64,000 bases of DNA from Methanolinea sp. (GCA_018262855.1 JADFDO010000001.1:124001-188000); one strand, 5' to 3'. Counted from the first letter of the stretch, positions 48,884 to 59,098 are shown. The notes: generated by a model not told the origin, from the sequence alone. A program made the numbers and translations.

Positions 48884-50197
48884 ATGAGATCATACTATCT
48901 GGTGGCAGCTCTGGTACTTGCGCTTGTGCTCTGCGCTGCATGTACTGAACAGCAGCCTGTATCAAAGGAGACGCTGAAGATTGGCGTGGTGGCCTCGATG
49001 ACTGGCGCAGCAAGCACCACAGGGAAAGATATCTGGCAGTCCGCGGTCATTGCTGCAGATGAGATCAATGCAAAGGGTGGAGTCCAGGTGAAGGACCTGA
49101 ATGCGAAGATTCCCATCACCCTCATCCAGGGCGACGATGAATCGACGCGGGAAGGTGGACAGAAGGCGGTCTCCAGGATGATCACGCAGGACAAGGTTGA
49201 CATACTGGTAGGCGGGTTCTCCAGTGCCGTGGTCTCTGCACACCAGTCAATTGTGTCGGAGAACCGGATCCCCTATATCATCACCGGTGCATCGACTCCG
49301 ACCATTACGCAAAGGACTGATCTCGACACAAGCACCATGTTCCACTATTGCCCGACAACCGATGATTATGGGGAGCAGACGACACTCTTTGCTGACGATG
49401 TGATCAGGAAGGCAGTCAATGCAAAGTTCGGATTCCAGGATTCCCGCCCGCTGCGCATGGCACTTATCATCCAGGACAGTCCGTATGGAAAGGGAGTCCA
49501 GAAGGCAGTGAAGGATACCATTGAGAAGCGTGGACTCAACATCGAGATTGTCGCCGAGGAGACGTTCAAGATGGGAGAGACCGATTTCCGGACAATGCTC
49601 ACCTCGATTAAGTCCGCCAAACCCGATGTGGTGTATCCAGCCGCATTCTTAAACGAGCAGATACCCATGGTCACCCAGGCACGCAGGGATGTGAGCCTGA
49701 ACACCATATTCCTCGCAGTGGAATGCAATGATGATCCAGATTATTATGAAGGGCTTGACAAGTACGGGGAATACTCAATTATCGAGAGTCGGTTCAGTCC
49801 ATACGCGATCCCGAGGGGTGCTATTGCTGACGATATGAAAGCGTTCCGTGAAAATTACTACAAGAAGTGGGGATCGTATCCCGGGATGATGGGAGCGTCA
49901 ACCTACGAAGGGATTTACATAGCGGCAAAGGCAGTCGAGAATGCTGGGACCAGGGACAAGATACAGGTCGCCAGCGCACTCGATACGCTTACCATGCCCC
50001 AGATGATCGAGGCTATGAAGAACGGGGTGATCACGTTCACGGATAATTACCGGGAAGCGAAGTTCGACCTCTTCATGGAACAGCTTAAATGGGATAATAC
50101 AGCGGGAGGCCTTCGTCCGGTTATTGTCTGGCCGGATCACATGAAGGATACCAATTTCGTACTTCCTGACTGGTACGAGCCGGGATCATCTTCCTGA
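48884..50197 (+). CDS. Branched-chain-amino-acid-type ABC binding lipoprotein 2
   Basis: 437 residues, a close paralogue of the protein encoded at 44042: nearly the same 'KIGVVASMTGAASTTGKDIWQSAVIAADEINAKGG', 'LIQGDDESTREGGQKAVSRMI', and 'FVLPDWYEPGSSS' at the end. The signal peptide ends LVLCAAC (lipobox). The two proteins differ most around the pocket region (TGASTPTITQRTDLDTSTMFHY against SGGSSSSVSHRNDLDTSYMFFH), suggesting different ligands for one shared channel. It is divergent from livG. Confidence 0.9.
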   Translation: MRSYYLVAALVLALVLCAACTEQQPVSKETLKIGVVASMTGAASTTGKDIWQSAVIAADEINAKGGVQVKDLNAKIPITLIQGDDESTREGGQKAVSRMITQDKVDILVGGFSSAVVSAHQSIVSENRIPYIITGASTPTITQRTDLDTSTMFHYCPTTDDYGEQTTLFADDVIRKAVNAKFGFQDSRPLRMALIIQDSPYGKGVQKAVKDTIEKRGLNIEIVAEETFKMGETDFRTMLTSIKSAKPDVVYPAAFLNEQIPMVTQARRDVSLNTIFLAVECNDDPDYYEGLDKYGEYSIIESRFSPYAIPRGAIADDMKAFRENYYKKWGSYPGMMGASTYEGIYIAAKAVENAGTRDKIQVASALDTLTMPQMIEAMKNGVITFTDNYREAKFDLFMEQLKWDNTAGGLRPVIVWPDHMKDTNFVLPDWYEPGSSS

Positions 50198-50434
50198 ACC
50201 CAAAGTCCCATTCCATTTTTTCCATCCCCTCTCGTCCCGAGTCCTCCCGATTATCGGGAACCCCTGACTCATATGATGAGAGTGAAGGCAGAGGAGTATA
50301 GTGTCACAGCCGTGGGAATTGGTCCCGGCCAGTGGCAATCACGCTGCCCTTCGCTTCTTTGATTCAACCTCAGCCAATGCAGAATGAGTGAAGATCTTCT
50401 TCCTTCAAAGAAACACGTACAGGCTCTATTTTCC

Positions 50435-52174
50435 CTATTTTCCGGGTATCCGGAAAAAGCCCTTTGGAATGCGCAGTTCAAACCTCGCACCCTGTCCAGG
50501 GATGCCATTTTCCCTTATACTGATATTGGAAATCGCAAGGATGCCCCTCGTAAGAAAGAGCCCCAGGCCCTTGTGTTTCCCGAATCCTTTCATGAAGATA
50601 TGTTCTTTCTCTTCATACGGTATCCCGATCCCGTCATCCTCGTACGTCAGTACTCCCTCTTCACCCTCACTCCTGAAAAGAAAACGGATGCGGGTTACTT
50701 TCTCACCGTGACTGAGCGAATTATCCACGAGGTTGTAGACGATTCGATGGAAGAGAGGGTCGGTGAAGATCTCGAGATCCCCGCATTCGTCCTCAACCTT
50801 CACAGCTCCAAGAGGCATCTTCAATGTCACCCTCCTGACGAGTTCGCTGACATTGAACCATGCCGGGGCTGATTCCGAGCCCCCGATAAGATACTCGCGG
50901 GTAAATCCCAGCTGATCCTCGATCGATATTGAAGCTTCTGCAATTCGATCAAGATAGCGGATTGCGGGTGCTCCCACGGGTAGCGAATCTCTCGTTAAAT
51001 CGGTAAATCCACGAATAACTGTCACCTGGTTCAGGACATCATGGCTGGTAATCTTGGAGAGGAGCGTAAGTTTCTCATTTGCCATCCAGGCACTCTGGAC
51101 AGCACCCCGTTCGGAGCGGATGTGTTCTTCAAGCGCAATCAGCGTGAGATTGATCCCGGAAGAGAGGCTTGTGACCTCATCATCCCCGGATGATTCGATC
51201 CTCTTCGAGAAATCCCGGCTCTCTGCAATATCTTTCATGCTTCGTTCCAGGTACGAGAGCCTTGAAAAGATATCCCGGTCGAGAATGAACAGCACAGCCA
51301 GGACTGCCGCGCATCCGATTCCCGCAATTATCACCACGAACAGAATCATGCTTTGTTGGGATGCCTGATATGTCAGTCTTTCACTGTCGACCTTCAGGAT
51401 TATCGCGGGTTTATCAAATACATCCCGCATCAGTCCATATGAGAATATTCGGTTGTTATCGTCAGATATTTCCACGAATGATGGAGATTTTCCTTCAAGG
51501 AGTGCCTGGGGAACCGGATAGAGGGAGGACTCTTCGTCCATTGCGTTGAAAATGGTGAGATTCGTTGAAGTCAGCGTGGCGATTTTGTCCACTTCGGTCT
51601 CATCAAGATACCTCCCGATAAGGAGATACCCTGCCACAGGGCCAGTGTAATCGCTCTTGATGATCGGGTTCAATGAGAAGAGGAGTACGCCCTCAGGAAG
51701 GGAAAGGATACCCTGTACGTCGGAATACGTCGAGTCCTCCGGCAGATCATGTATCTGCCCTATTATGGATTCTGCAGAATTCAGGGATTCTGGCGTATCA
51801 AATGGCCGGAGCTCAATATAATCGTATCCCTTCCCATAAAAGAGCGTCCCATTCAGATCGTAATACATCATCAGATCGACTTTCAGGGATGTGAAAGTAT
51901 TGTTCATCAGGTTGTTGTCGATATACGGCTGCGAATGGTCCTGGATAAAATAATACGTATCGTCCCACGCAGACCAGTCAAGGCCTGTCGCCCTCAGCGA
52001 ATCCAGTTCATATTCGACCACATGCATTGCGTTGGATACTTTCTCTTCCGCTTCAATCGCTTCAATCCGGTCCCTTGTCGGGATGAGGACCAGTTGCATG
52101 CTGCCGAGAATGGCAAGACCTAGTATGAGAACAAGGAGAATAATGGCGGCTATAACTTTCTTACGAATAAGCAT
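50435..52174 (-). CDS. CHASE4-HAMP membrane histidine kinase
   Basis: 579 residues from the ATG at 52174. Membrane helices at about 5-30 and 275-298 flank an external domain of the CHASE4 kind (LDWSAWDDTYYFIQDHSQPYIDNNL is the CHASE4 hallmark). A HAMP domain and coiled coil follow. The kinase core has H378 in TSHDVLNQVTVIRGF, an HDVLN H-box as in the kinase at 16308, then YNLVDNSLSHG, EDDGIGIP and HKGLGLFLTRGIL. It senses an outside signal. No receiver gene is adjacent, so the partner is unknown. Confidence 0.88.
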   Translation of the reverse strand: MLIRKKVIAAIILLVLILGLAILGSMQLVLIPTRDRIEAIEAEEKVSNAMHVVEYELDSLRATGLDWSAWDDTYYFIQDHSQPYIDNNLMNNTFTSLKVDLMMYYDLNGTLFYGKGYDYIELRPFDTPESLNSAESIIGQIHDLPEDSTYSDVQGILSLPEGVLLFSLNPIIKSDYTGPVAGYLLIGRYLDETEVDKIATLTSTNLTIFNAMDEESSLYPVPQALLEGKSPSFVEISDDNNRIFSYGLMRDVFDKPAIILKVDSERLTYQASQQSMILFVVIIAGIGCAAVLAVLFILDRDIFSRLSYLERSMKDIAESRDFSKRIESSGDDEVTSLSSGINLTLIALEEHIRSERGAVQSAWMANEKLTLLSKITSHDVLNQVTVIRGFTDLTRDSLPVGAPAIRYLDRIAEASISIEDQLGFTREYLIGGSESAPAWFNVSELVRRVTLKMPLGAVKVEDECGDLEIFTDPLFHRIVYNLVDNSLSHGEKVTRIRFLFRSEGEEGVLTYEDDGIGIPYEEKEHIFMKGFGKHKGLGLFLTRGILAISNISIRENGIPGQGARFELRIPKGFFRIPGK

Positions 52175-52341
52175 CGATACGTATGCTCCCTTGCATCTGT
52201 GGATGATCAGTCCGTCAGGGTGGTGCCGGTTCCGAAAGTGCTTCTGCAAGAGAAGTCGGAAATCATTTCAACTACTATGGGTTTTTCGGCATGAATTATC
52301 ATCAAAATTGCTATTTGGTACCATCCGCTAAACTATACACT

Positions 52342-52941
52342 ATGAGGATTACTGCGAAGACCCGGATGGTATTGCCCGCCTGTCTCATGATCCTTGTTTT
52401 TTTTGCCGGTTGCACGGTCCCGGACTCCCTGGTCTCATCTTCCAGGGTGCCGGAAGGCGCCTCCCCTGGCCAGGGATCTGTGGATTCTGCATATCTCCTG
52501 ATGTATGAGAACTCCCAGAATGACATTGCAGCAAAGATGAAGATAATGAACCGCTGCTTCCCCGCCAGCACAGCGATCAGAAATGCTCCCTACATGGCAA
52601 CAGACCTTCGCACCGCTGCACAGGAACTGAAGATGGCTGCGGACTCCTACCACACCTCCATGATCAAGGTTGAATCTTTCGAGAAGAAGGAGAATGAACT
52701 TCAAAGGAATGAATACCTCAAATACCTCGCAGTGATAAGGAAATCAGCTGCGGATATCGAAGGGGCAGCGGAGGGTGAACTGAACGGCGAATTTGCCCTG
52801 GCCCAGACCTATGCGGAGTCAGCCCAGAATTCACTGAAGAATATCGAGGGCATCCCCGGGACATCACATGAATACCTGCTGAAAGAGATACGTGCTTCGC
52901 TTGATGATTATATCCAGAAGATGCGGGAGAGAAGAACATGA
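52342..52941 (+). CDS. Predicted helical lipoprotein
   Basis: 199 residues from the ATG at 52342. A signal peptide ends in a lipobox-like LVFFAGC. After a Ser/Pro linker the protein is almost all helix (NDIAAKMKIMNRCFPASTAIRNAPYMATDLRTAAQELKMAADSYHTSMIKVESF ... EYLLKEIRASLDDYIQKM), possibly a four-helix bundle on the cell surface. No known motif. It lies between two membrane kinases and 127 bases before the tandem META gene; an external accessory or ligand-binding role is a guess. Confidence 0.7.
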   Translation: MRITAKTRMVLPACLMILVFFAGCTVPDSLVSSSRVPEGASPGQGSVDSAYLLMYENSQNDIAAKMKIMNRCFPASTAIRNAPYMATDLRTAAQELKMAADSYHTSMIKVESFEKKENELQRNEYLKYLAVIRKSAADIEGAAEGELNGEFALAQTYAESAQNSLKNIEGIPGTSHEYLLKEIRASLDDYIQKMRERRT

Positions 52942-53068
52942 CAAAAATACCCCCACCTTGTGCTGCCGGCCGGGTCGTGAACCCGGTGCCGGATCACCGG
53001 GAGAATAGCACAGATGATCCCTCTGCGCTGGACCGGGAATTTGGTTTTCTTTCGGGGTGGTCGACAGT

Positions 53069-53959
53069 ATGATCTCGAAGAGGATGGGGCCAGCATTCAT
53101 ATTTACCTGTATGGTACTTGCTGCATTCATCACCGGGGCAGGCTGCATATCTCAACCCACGGACCAGGGCAATCCTTCCCTCACTGCAACTGAATCGCCC
53201 ACACTGACGATGCAGGCAACGGGTGCACCAGTTACACTGAAAGGAATCACATGGGAGCTTGTCTCGTACGACAGCGGGAGGATCGCCCAAGAGAGCGTGA
53301 CCCTCGGAAGTACTGTGACAGCCCGGTTCGAACCGGGGGGGATTCTCTATGGATCCTCGGGGTGCAACCAGTATTTTGCTTCGTATGAGACGAAGGGATC
53401 GAATCTCCTTATTTCTGCCCCCCAGCACACCCGATTGAGATGCCAATCACCCCCTGGCGTGGAATCACAAGAAAAGGCCTACCTCATTGACCTTGAGAAG
53501 GTGCGGACCTTTTCAATAGATGGGGATATTCTCCGGCTCTCGGATGAAACAGGAAGGGTCGTTCTCCTCTTCAGGAGAGGGGAGATCCCTCCAGGCATTC
53601 CAGGAATCTCTTGGAAGACCTGGCACCTTTCCTCTTACCGGGATAATTCTGGAATCGTTGTCGGGATTCCGGATACCATGGTCATGACCACACGATTCCT
53701 TGACGGGACCATATCAGGATTTTCAGGGTGTAACTGCTACCTTGGTCAGTACCAGGAGGATGGCGGGGCTATGGCAATCAAAGATCTCGTGGTCACGGAC
53801 ATGAATTGCAGGAATGATACCGTCATGGGAGCGGAACGGGCATTCCTCAACAACCTGAAGGGAACAACTGCCTATATTCAATCTGATGACAAGCTTCTTC
53901 TTGTCAATGACCGGGGGGATTCGCTGCTTACCTACGATACGAAGGCTGTTTTTCCCTGA
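53069..53959 (+). CDS. Tandem META-domain lipoprotein
   Basis: 296 residues from the ATG at 53069, with GGGGTGG as ribosome site; a GTG at 53057 is less likely. A signal peptide ends in ITGAGC (lipobox). Two META-like domains follow: about 60-165 ('LKGITWELVSYDSG', 'LYGSSGCNQYFASYET', 'RLRCQSPPGVESQEKAYLIDL') and about 180-290 ('ISWKTWHLSSYRDN', 'ISGFSGCNCYLGQYQ', 'DMNCRNDTVMGAERAFLNNL'). It is a two-domain relative of the single-domain lipoprotein at 24043. Role unknown; each domain keeps its Cys pair. Confidence 0.82.
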   Translation: MISKRMGPAFIFTCMVLAAFITGAGCISQPTDQGNPSLTATESPTLTMQATGAPVTLKGITWELVSYDSGRIAQESVTLGSTVTARFEPGGILYGSSGCNQYFASYETKGSNLLISAPQHTRLRCQSPPGVESQEKAYLIDLEKVRTFSIDGDILRLSDETGRVVLLFRRGEIPPGIPGISWKTWHLSSYRDNSGIVVGIPDTMVMTTRFLDGTISGFSGCNCYLGQYQEDGGAMAIKDLVVTDMNCRNDTVMGAERAFLNNLKGTTAYIQSDDKLLLVNDRGDSLLTYDTKAVFP

Positions 53960-54224
53960 ACCATGCTCCTGAAGGCAGGGTAATATCCCTGCTTTTTATC
54001 AGTTCTGGGTCTATTTTTCCATCGATTCATGAATAAAAAAAATTGCACAAAAAATACGTGGAGCCAGGAATCCGCATAAATTTTCGAAAATTCTATCCCA
54101 CGGCATTCATCGGGATCAGGCATCCCGGTCATACCTCCTGTCTATCCATTCCGCATCAAAAAAGGTCGGGAAAACCTCGACACCTTTATTGCGACGCTCA
54201 AAGACACAAGAACATACAGTAGTT

Positions 54225-56876
54225 ATGGCTTCATCGCAATCGCGTAAATTCCCAGGAAATCTCCCTTTTTCATATTATCTCCTCGGAGTACTCTGCCTGC
54301 TCATCATATGCATCATCTTCTCCATCATCATGGTCAATTCGCAGGGCAGTGTCGAGAACCAGAAACGACAGCAGCAGATGACCATGGATCAGACCGAAGA
54401 TGAGATAATCCGAACCATCACTCTCATTGATTCAGGCAGGAAGCTGGGTGAAGAGGCCTACTACCCTTCAATGGTGTCGGTGACAGACGAAGCTCTTTTA
54501 CTCTACCAATCAGGCGGGAGCAGAATCAGACCTGGTTCTCTTGAGGAAATTCTGAACCAGACTGGTAGCCAGATGGATATCTCGTTCGTGAACAGGCGAG
54601 GAATCATTGAGAGTTCGACACGACCAAACCTTGAGGGAAAGAACGCATCCCAGGTTTTCGCCTTGATTTCCCAACTGGATGAACCGGATTTATGGAATGA
54701 TTCCTTCACTCTGAAAAGGGCATTCCGGGATCATGATTCAGGTGAGGTTTCCATCACTTCCACGAAACCCACCCAGGACAAAAATTTCTTAGTCTTCGTA
54801 ACCCTGACCAATCCCCAACTAATCAGGGATTGGGAAATTTTGAATTATTCGCGGAGCATGAAGGAGATCATCTCATCACATCCAGCGATTATAAATGTGC
54901 AGCTTTTTTCTTCAGACGGGAAATTCATTGCAGGTACGAAAAACCAGACCCAGGATGATCTGAAACAGGATGTCTTCAGGAAGATTGTCGGCACGAAGAG
55001 TAACCTTGATATTGAGATCAAGGACAAGGGATTGACCTCCAGATACCTCTACATTGATCTGGGAGAGACAGAATATTCTGGAACCCGTGATGTAATTGCC
55101 GAGATCACGCTTGATCCGGGGAGGTCAGCGGGTCATTTCCAGTCGCTGTGGGTCTCGAACATCCTTGCGGGGATCGTCCTTTTTATTCTCTCCGTTCTCG
55201 TCCTCATACCCCTTGTCCACGCGCTCACCCACCCGCTCCGCCAGATCACAGACGATGTCGACACAATTGCACGCGGTGACCTGGAGCACCCCATACGGGA
55301 TACCCAGGGGAGAGAGTTGAGTATCCTGAAAGAGAGCATCAGCAGCATGGTAGATACACTCAGGGCTACTATTCACAATCTCAGGGAAAGTGAAGATCTC
55401 TACAGGGAGGTGGTCGAGAGCCAGAATGAGCTTATCTGCCGCAGGACTTCTGACGGGACCTGCATTTTTGCGAATGCTGCATTCTGTCGATACTACAAAA
55501 AAACCTGCGATGAGATTATTGGAAAAAAATTCTTCCCGGAAACCCCGGGAAATACTGAATCACTCCATGCACAGATTATACACATGCTCTCCCCTGAAAA
55601 ACCATCATTGCACCTCCATCACCGCGTGATCGTGCATAATGGCATTGTCCGCTGGCATAGTTGCCAGGTAAGGGGATTCTTTTCCATCGACGGAACACTC
55701 ACCGAGACCCAGGAGGTGTGCCAGGATATTTCAGAGCGAATCGAGTTTGAGAATGCGCTCAAAGAAAGTGAAGGCAGATTCAGGAATCTTATCGAGAAAT
55801 CTCCTATCAACATAGCAATCCTCCGTGCCGGAGAGATAGTCTATGCGAATCCGGCGCTGGGCTCGCTGCTGGGATATGAGGCAGATGGTTCGCCGGTTGG
55901 ATCGTCCTTTCTCACATTTATTCCGGAAGAACAGCGTAAGACCCTTGCAGAAAGAAATTCCATGCGGAATGCGGGTGCCCCTGTTCCGAATGAATACGAA
56001 ACCCTCGTCACAAGGATCGATGGGAGTATGTTTCACTGCCACGTGCTTGTATCGGAGATCGAACTCTCTGATGGTCCTGCTACGATTGCATACCTCACAG
56101 ATATCACCAGGAGAAAGGTCGCCGAAGAGGAAGTAAGCACCCTCTATGCTGATATGGAGCAGAAGGTCAGAGTTCGTACTGCAGAACTCTCGAGGGCAAA
56201 CAAGGAACTCGAATCGTTCAGTTACTCTGTCTCCCATGACCTGAAATCGCCACTCCGGGCAATCGATGGATATTCAAGCATTCTCTCCCAGAAATATGCT
56301 GCGCAATTGCCGGACGACGCGAAGATCTACCTGACCAAGATCCGGCAGAATACGCTGTATATGGCAGATCTCATCAATGACGTGCTTGAACTGTCGCGTA
56401 TAGGAAGGGTATCTTTAAAGAAAGAGCATATTGACATCGGGAAAATTGTAAGGGAAGTCATTGATGAATTCTCTTCTGACATCACTGACAGAAACGTGAG
56501 CGTGAAGATCGCACAAATGCCTCCATGTGCTGCAGATCCACTCCTTGTGCACCTGGTCTACTCAAATCTTATTTCGAATGCTCTCAAGTTCTCAAGGAAC
56601 AGAGCACATCCTCTCATAGAATTTGGATCATATTCCAAAGATGGTCAGGTTGTCTATTTCGTAAAAGACAATGGGATAGGCTTTGACATGAAATATGCAG
56701 ACACTTTATTCAAGGTATTCACGAGACTCCATAATACGGCGGAATATGAGGGAACCGGGATAGGACTCGCCATTGTATCGCGTATTATTGAGAAACATGG
56801 CGGAAAAATATGGGTCGATGCAGAACCTGGCGTGGGTGCAACATTCTTCTTCACCTTCGGCCCGGAACCAGGATAA
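54225..56876 (+). CDS. Membrane PAS-PAS histidine kinase
   Basis: 883 residues from the ATG at 54225; a TTG at 54189 is the longer option. Membrane helices at about 15-37 and 310-332 flank a Cache-like external domain. HAMP follows (ALTHPLRQITDDVDTIARGDLEHPI), then two PAS domains (about 390-505 and 515-635) and a coiled coil. The kinase core has H671 in SVSHDLKSPLRAIDGY, NLISNALKFS, VKDNGIGFD and GTGIGLAIVSRII. It is of the usual bacterial-like HisKA type, unlike the two HDVLN kinases in this window. No receiver gene lies next to it. Confidence 0.9.
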   Translation: MASSQSRKFPGNLPFSYYLLGVLCLLIICIIFSIIMVNSQGSVENQKRQQQMTMDQTEDEIIRTITLIDSGRKLGEEAYYPSMVSVTDEALLLYQSGGSRIRPGSLEEILNQTGSQMDISFVNRRGIIESSTRPNLEGKNASQVFALISQLDEPDLWNDSFTLKRAFRDHDSGEVSITSTKPTQDKNFLVFVTLTNPQLIRDWEILNYSRSMKEIISSHPAIINVQLFSSDGKFIAGTKNQTQDDLKQDVFRKIVGTKSNLDIEIKDKGLTSRYLYIDLGETEYSGTRDVIAEITLDPGRSAGHFQSLWVSNILAGIVLFILSVLVLIPLVHALTHPLRQITDDVDTIARGDLEHPIRDTQGRELSILKESISSMVDTLRATIHNLRESEDLYREVVESQNELICRRTSDGTCIFANAAFCRYYKKTCDEIIGKKFFPETPGNTESLHAQIIHMLSPEKPSLHLHHRVIVHNGIVRWHSCQVRGFFSIDGTLTETQEVCQDISERIEFENALKESEGRFRNLIEKSPINIAILRAGEIVYANPALGSLLGYEADGSPVGSSFLTFIPEEQRKTLAERNSMRNAGAPVPNEYETLVTRIDGSMFHCHVLVSEIELSDGPATIAYLTDITRRKVAEEEVSTLYADMEQKVRVRTAELSRANKELESFSYSVSHDLKSPLRAIDGYSSILSQKYAAQLPDDAKIYLTKIRQNTLYMADLINDVLELSRIGRVSLKKEHIDIGKIVREVIDEFSSDITDRNVSVKIAQMPPCAADPLLVHLVYSNLISNALKFSRNRAHPLIEFGSYSKDGQVVYFVKDNGIGFDMKYADTLFKVFTRLHNTAEYEGTGIGLAIVSRIIEKHGGKIWVDAEPGVGATFFFTFGPEPG

Positions 56877-56949
56877 TGAGAGGGAATCGCAGGCTGGATA
56901 GCATGGTACTTTCAGGTATCGACATTCAATTTTAAAAAAAAGGATATCA

Positions 56950-57021
56950 TGCGCCGACCGGGACTCGAACCCGGGTTTAGGCGTTGGCAACGCCTAGTGA
57001 TAACCACTACACTATCGGCGC
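56950..57021 (-). tRNA. tRNA-Gly (anticodon GCC)
   Basis: A 72-nt tRNA. Acceptor stem GCGCCGA/TCGGCGC with discriminator A at 56950. Anticodon arm AGGCG-TTGCCAA-CGCCT gives anticodon GCC (Gly). The T arm contains GGGTTCGAGTCCC. The 3' CCA is not encoded; a T-rich tract on the minus strand follows and should end transcription. Confidence 0.96.
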
Positions 57022-57194
57022 GGTTTTTGCTCTAGACAATATGAGGTACTCGCTAATAAGGATATCGAATTCCCGGCAATACGGGCAGGTTTTATCCTCT
57101 TTTCAGCAAGGGCCGGAAGATCTTCACGGAAATAAAAGAGGAACCCGAGATGGTTCCAACACCTTAATCAAAACGAGGTACCACACCTATAGTG

Positions 57195-57815
57195 ATGATC
57201 CCTCTCGTGGTTGACGTCACCGGAAAAACCGTTGTAATATTCGGTGGCGGAGAGGTTGGGGCAAGGAAAGCCGCATATTTTTCTCCCGATGCACGGGTGC
57301 AGGTCTACAGCAGATCCTTCTCTCCATCATTCTCTGATCTCCAGGTGGAGTGCATACCCCTGGATCTTGATACCTCCGGAGACGAGCAGTTGCAGTCATT
57401 GCTGGATGGAGCTTTTCTCGTCATTGCTGCGACATCCGACCAGGAACAGAACAACAGGATCGGAAGGCTCTCTTCTGCGAAGGGTATACTCTTCAATAGT
57501 GCCGTCGGAGAGGCAGGAGACCTCCTGATACCTTCAGTGATTCAGGGCGAACGATTTGTCCTTGCGGTCAGCACGCTTGGCTCAAGTCCCGGAGTCTCCC
57601 GGTTCCTTCGGGAATACCTGGAGTCCACACTCCCGGACCTTGACCGGATGATTGAACTCCAGGAGAGGCTTCGTGTATACCTGAAGGAGTGCCTCTCCGA
57701 TCAGCAGGAGAGAAAAGAGATCGTCTGGAAAGTGCTGAAGGACCGGGACGTGTGGTCGGCACTCCGGGAGGGAGAAGTCACTGCATGGTCCCTCATCTCC
57801 CGGAGGTACCTTTAA
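57195..57815 (+). CDS. Precorrin-2 dehydrogenase / sirohydrochlorin synthase
   Basis: 206 residues from the ATG at 57195 (a GTG one codon upstream is possible). The NAD-binding fold starts 'VVDVTGKTVVIFGGGEVGARKAAYF', and the CysG-N/Met8 hallmark 'NSAVGEAGDLLIPSVIQGERFVLAVSTLGSSPGVSRFLREYLE' is complete. It oxidises precorrin-2 to sirohydrochlorin, the branch point to siroheme, cobamides and coenzyme F430. It is the first gene of the tetrapyrrole operon; its stop overlaps the hemA start (TAATG). Confidence 0.92.
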   Translation: MIPLVVDVTGKTVVIFGGGEVGARKAAYFSPDARVQVYSRSFSPSFSDLQVECIPLDLDTSGDEQLQSLLDGAFLVIAATSDQEQNNRIGRLSSAKGILFNSAVGEAGDLLIPSVIQGERFVLAVSTLGSSPGVSRFLREYLESTLPDLDRMIELQERLRVYLKECLSDQQERKEIVWKVLKDRDVWSALREGEVTAWSLISRRYL

Positions 57816-59098
57816 TGAATACCTCTGATAGCTGTCTCTTTACTCCCCTGGCAATCGCCGGAATCAGCCACCATAACGCCTCCGTTGACACGCTTGAACA
57901 GGCACGGTTTCCGGATGAAACGGCATTCCTTGAAAAGGTGCGGGACCGTTTCCGGGGTGTGATGCTCCTCCAGACCTGCAACAGGGTTGAGATCTTCGTG
58001 CATGGCGATAATGAAACACTCCGGGCATTCCTTGACGATGAGGGATGCGGGCAGTTCTCGATCTGCTCGGGGATCGACGCCATGCGGCATCTCCTGCAAC
58101 TGGCATGCGGCATGGACTCAATGATTGTCGGTGAGGACCAGATCCTTGGGCAGCTCAAGAGATCGATCCAGCTCTCGAAGGAGGCAGGATGCTCAAGCCC
58201 GGTCCTCGAACTCTGTGTGAATAAAGCGATTCACACCGGTATTGAAGCAAGGAGAAGGACCCAGATCAATAAGGGTGCCATCTCCATCGGTTCAGCGGCA
58301 GTCCTGCTTGCAGAGCAGGAGCTGTGCACGCTCAAGGGCAAGCATATCCTGGTCATAGGATCCGGCGAGATGGGAATGCTCGTCGCACAGGCTCTTGCGG
58401 CAAAGGATCTCACCGCAATTTATGTCGCGAATCGTACATTCTCGAGGGCTGAAACGCTCGCGAAAAAGATCAACGGGAGAGCGGTCAGGTTTGATGATCT
58501 CAAAAACTACATGGTCCAGTCAGATGTTATTATCTCCTGCACCTCTGCCCCCCATCCTGTCATCCACTGCGACCATTTGAGGGAAGTGATGAAAGCACGG
58601 TGTTGGCCGAATGACAACACCCCAAGACCCCTCATTATCATCGATATTGCACAGCCGAGGGATGTGGAAGAAGGTGCAGGAGATATCCCGGGTATCACAC
58701 TCTTCTCCATCGACAACCTCCGGCATATCAACGAGATGACCATGGATACCAGGCGGTGCGAAGCAGAAAAAGCAGGCGAGTATCTCGAAGGGGAGCTGCT
58801 CCAGTTTACCAGGCTCCTCAACAGCCGGGCAGCTGACGATATCCTAGCAACGCTCCACACCTGGGCAGAAGCAATCCGGACCCGTGAACGGGAAAAAGCG
58901 CTCTCGATGCTTGGATCGGGAGATGAGAAGACCCGCGAGATAATCGATGATCTCACCCGCGTGCTCGTGAAAAAGATCCTCACTGATGCGACCATGTCGA
59001 TAAGGCTCTGCGCCGAGCAGGGCGATCTCGAATTCGCAGAATCACTCGTAGCAGCGATAACAAGAGGTGAAAGACTGTGTTTCCGCAACGAAGAATGA
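57815..59098 (+). CDS. hemA: Glutamyl-tRNA reductase
   Basis: 427 residues from the ATG at 57815, with GGAGG nine bases upstream. The catalytic Cys is C55 in LLQTCNRVEIF; GISHHNASVDTLEQARF opens the domain. The NADPH site is 'ILVIGSGEMGMLVAQALAAK' and the C-terminal dimerisation helix ends the protein. It reduces Glu-tRNA to glutamate-1-semialdehyde, the first step of the C5 route. Overlaps hemB by 22 bases. Confidence 0.96.
   Translation: MNTSDSCLFTPLAIAGISHHNASVDTLEQARFPDETAFLEKVRDRFRGVMLLQTCNRVEIFVHGDNETLRAFLDDEGCGQFSICSGIDAMRHLLQLACGMDSMIVGEDQILGQLKRSIQLSKEAGCSSPVLELCVNKAIHTGIEARRRTQINKGAISIGSAAVLLAEQELCTLKGKHILVIGSGEMGMLVAQALAAKDLTAIYVANRTFSRAETLAKKINGRAVRFDDLKNYMVQSDVIISCTSAPHPVIHCDHLREVMKARCWPNDNTPRPLIIIDIAQPRDVEEGAGDIPGITLFSIDNLRHINEMTMDTRRCEAEKAGEYLEGELLQFTRLLNSRAADDILATLHTWAEAIRTREREKALSMLGSGDEKTREIIDDLTRVLVKKILTDATMSIRLCAEQGDLEFAESLVAAITRGERLCFRNEE

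Noticed and set aside
50384-50872. 162-codon plus-strand frame opposite the CHASE4 kinase
   Set aside because: It lies mainly antisense to the kinase's ATPase domain, whose motifs are complete on the other strand.
57022-57194. Possible cobalamin riboswitch before the tetrapyrrole operon
   Set aside because: I looked for a B12-box-like sequence and long leader folds; only the tRNA-Gly gene and a short AT-rich promoter stretch are present.
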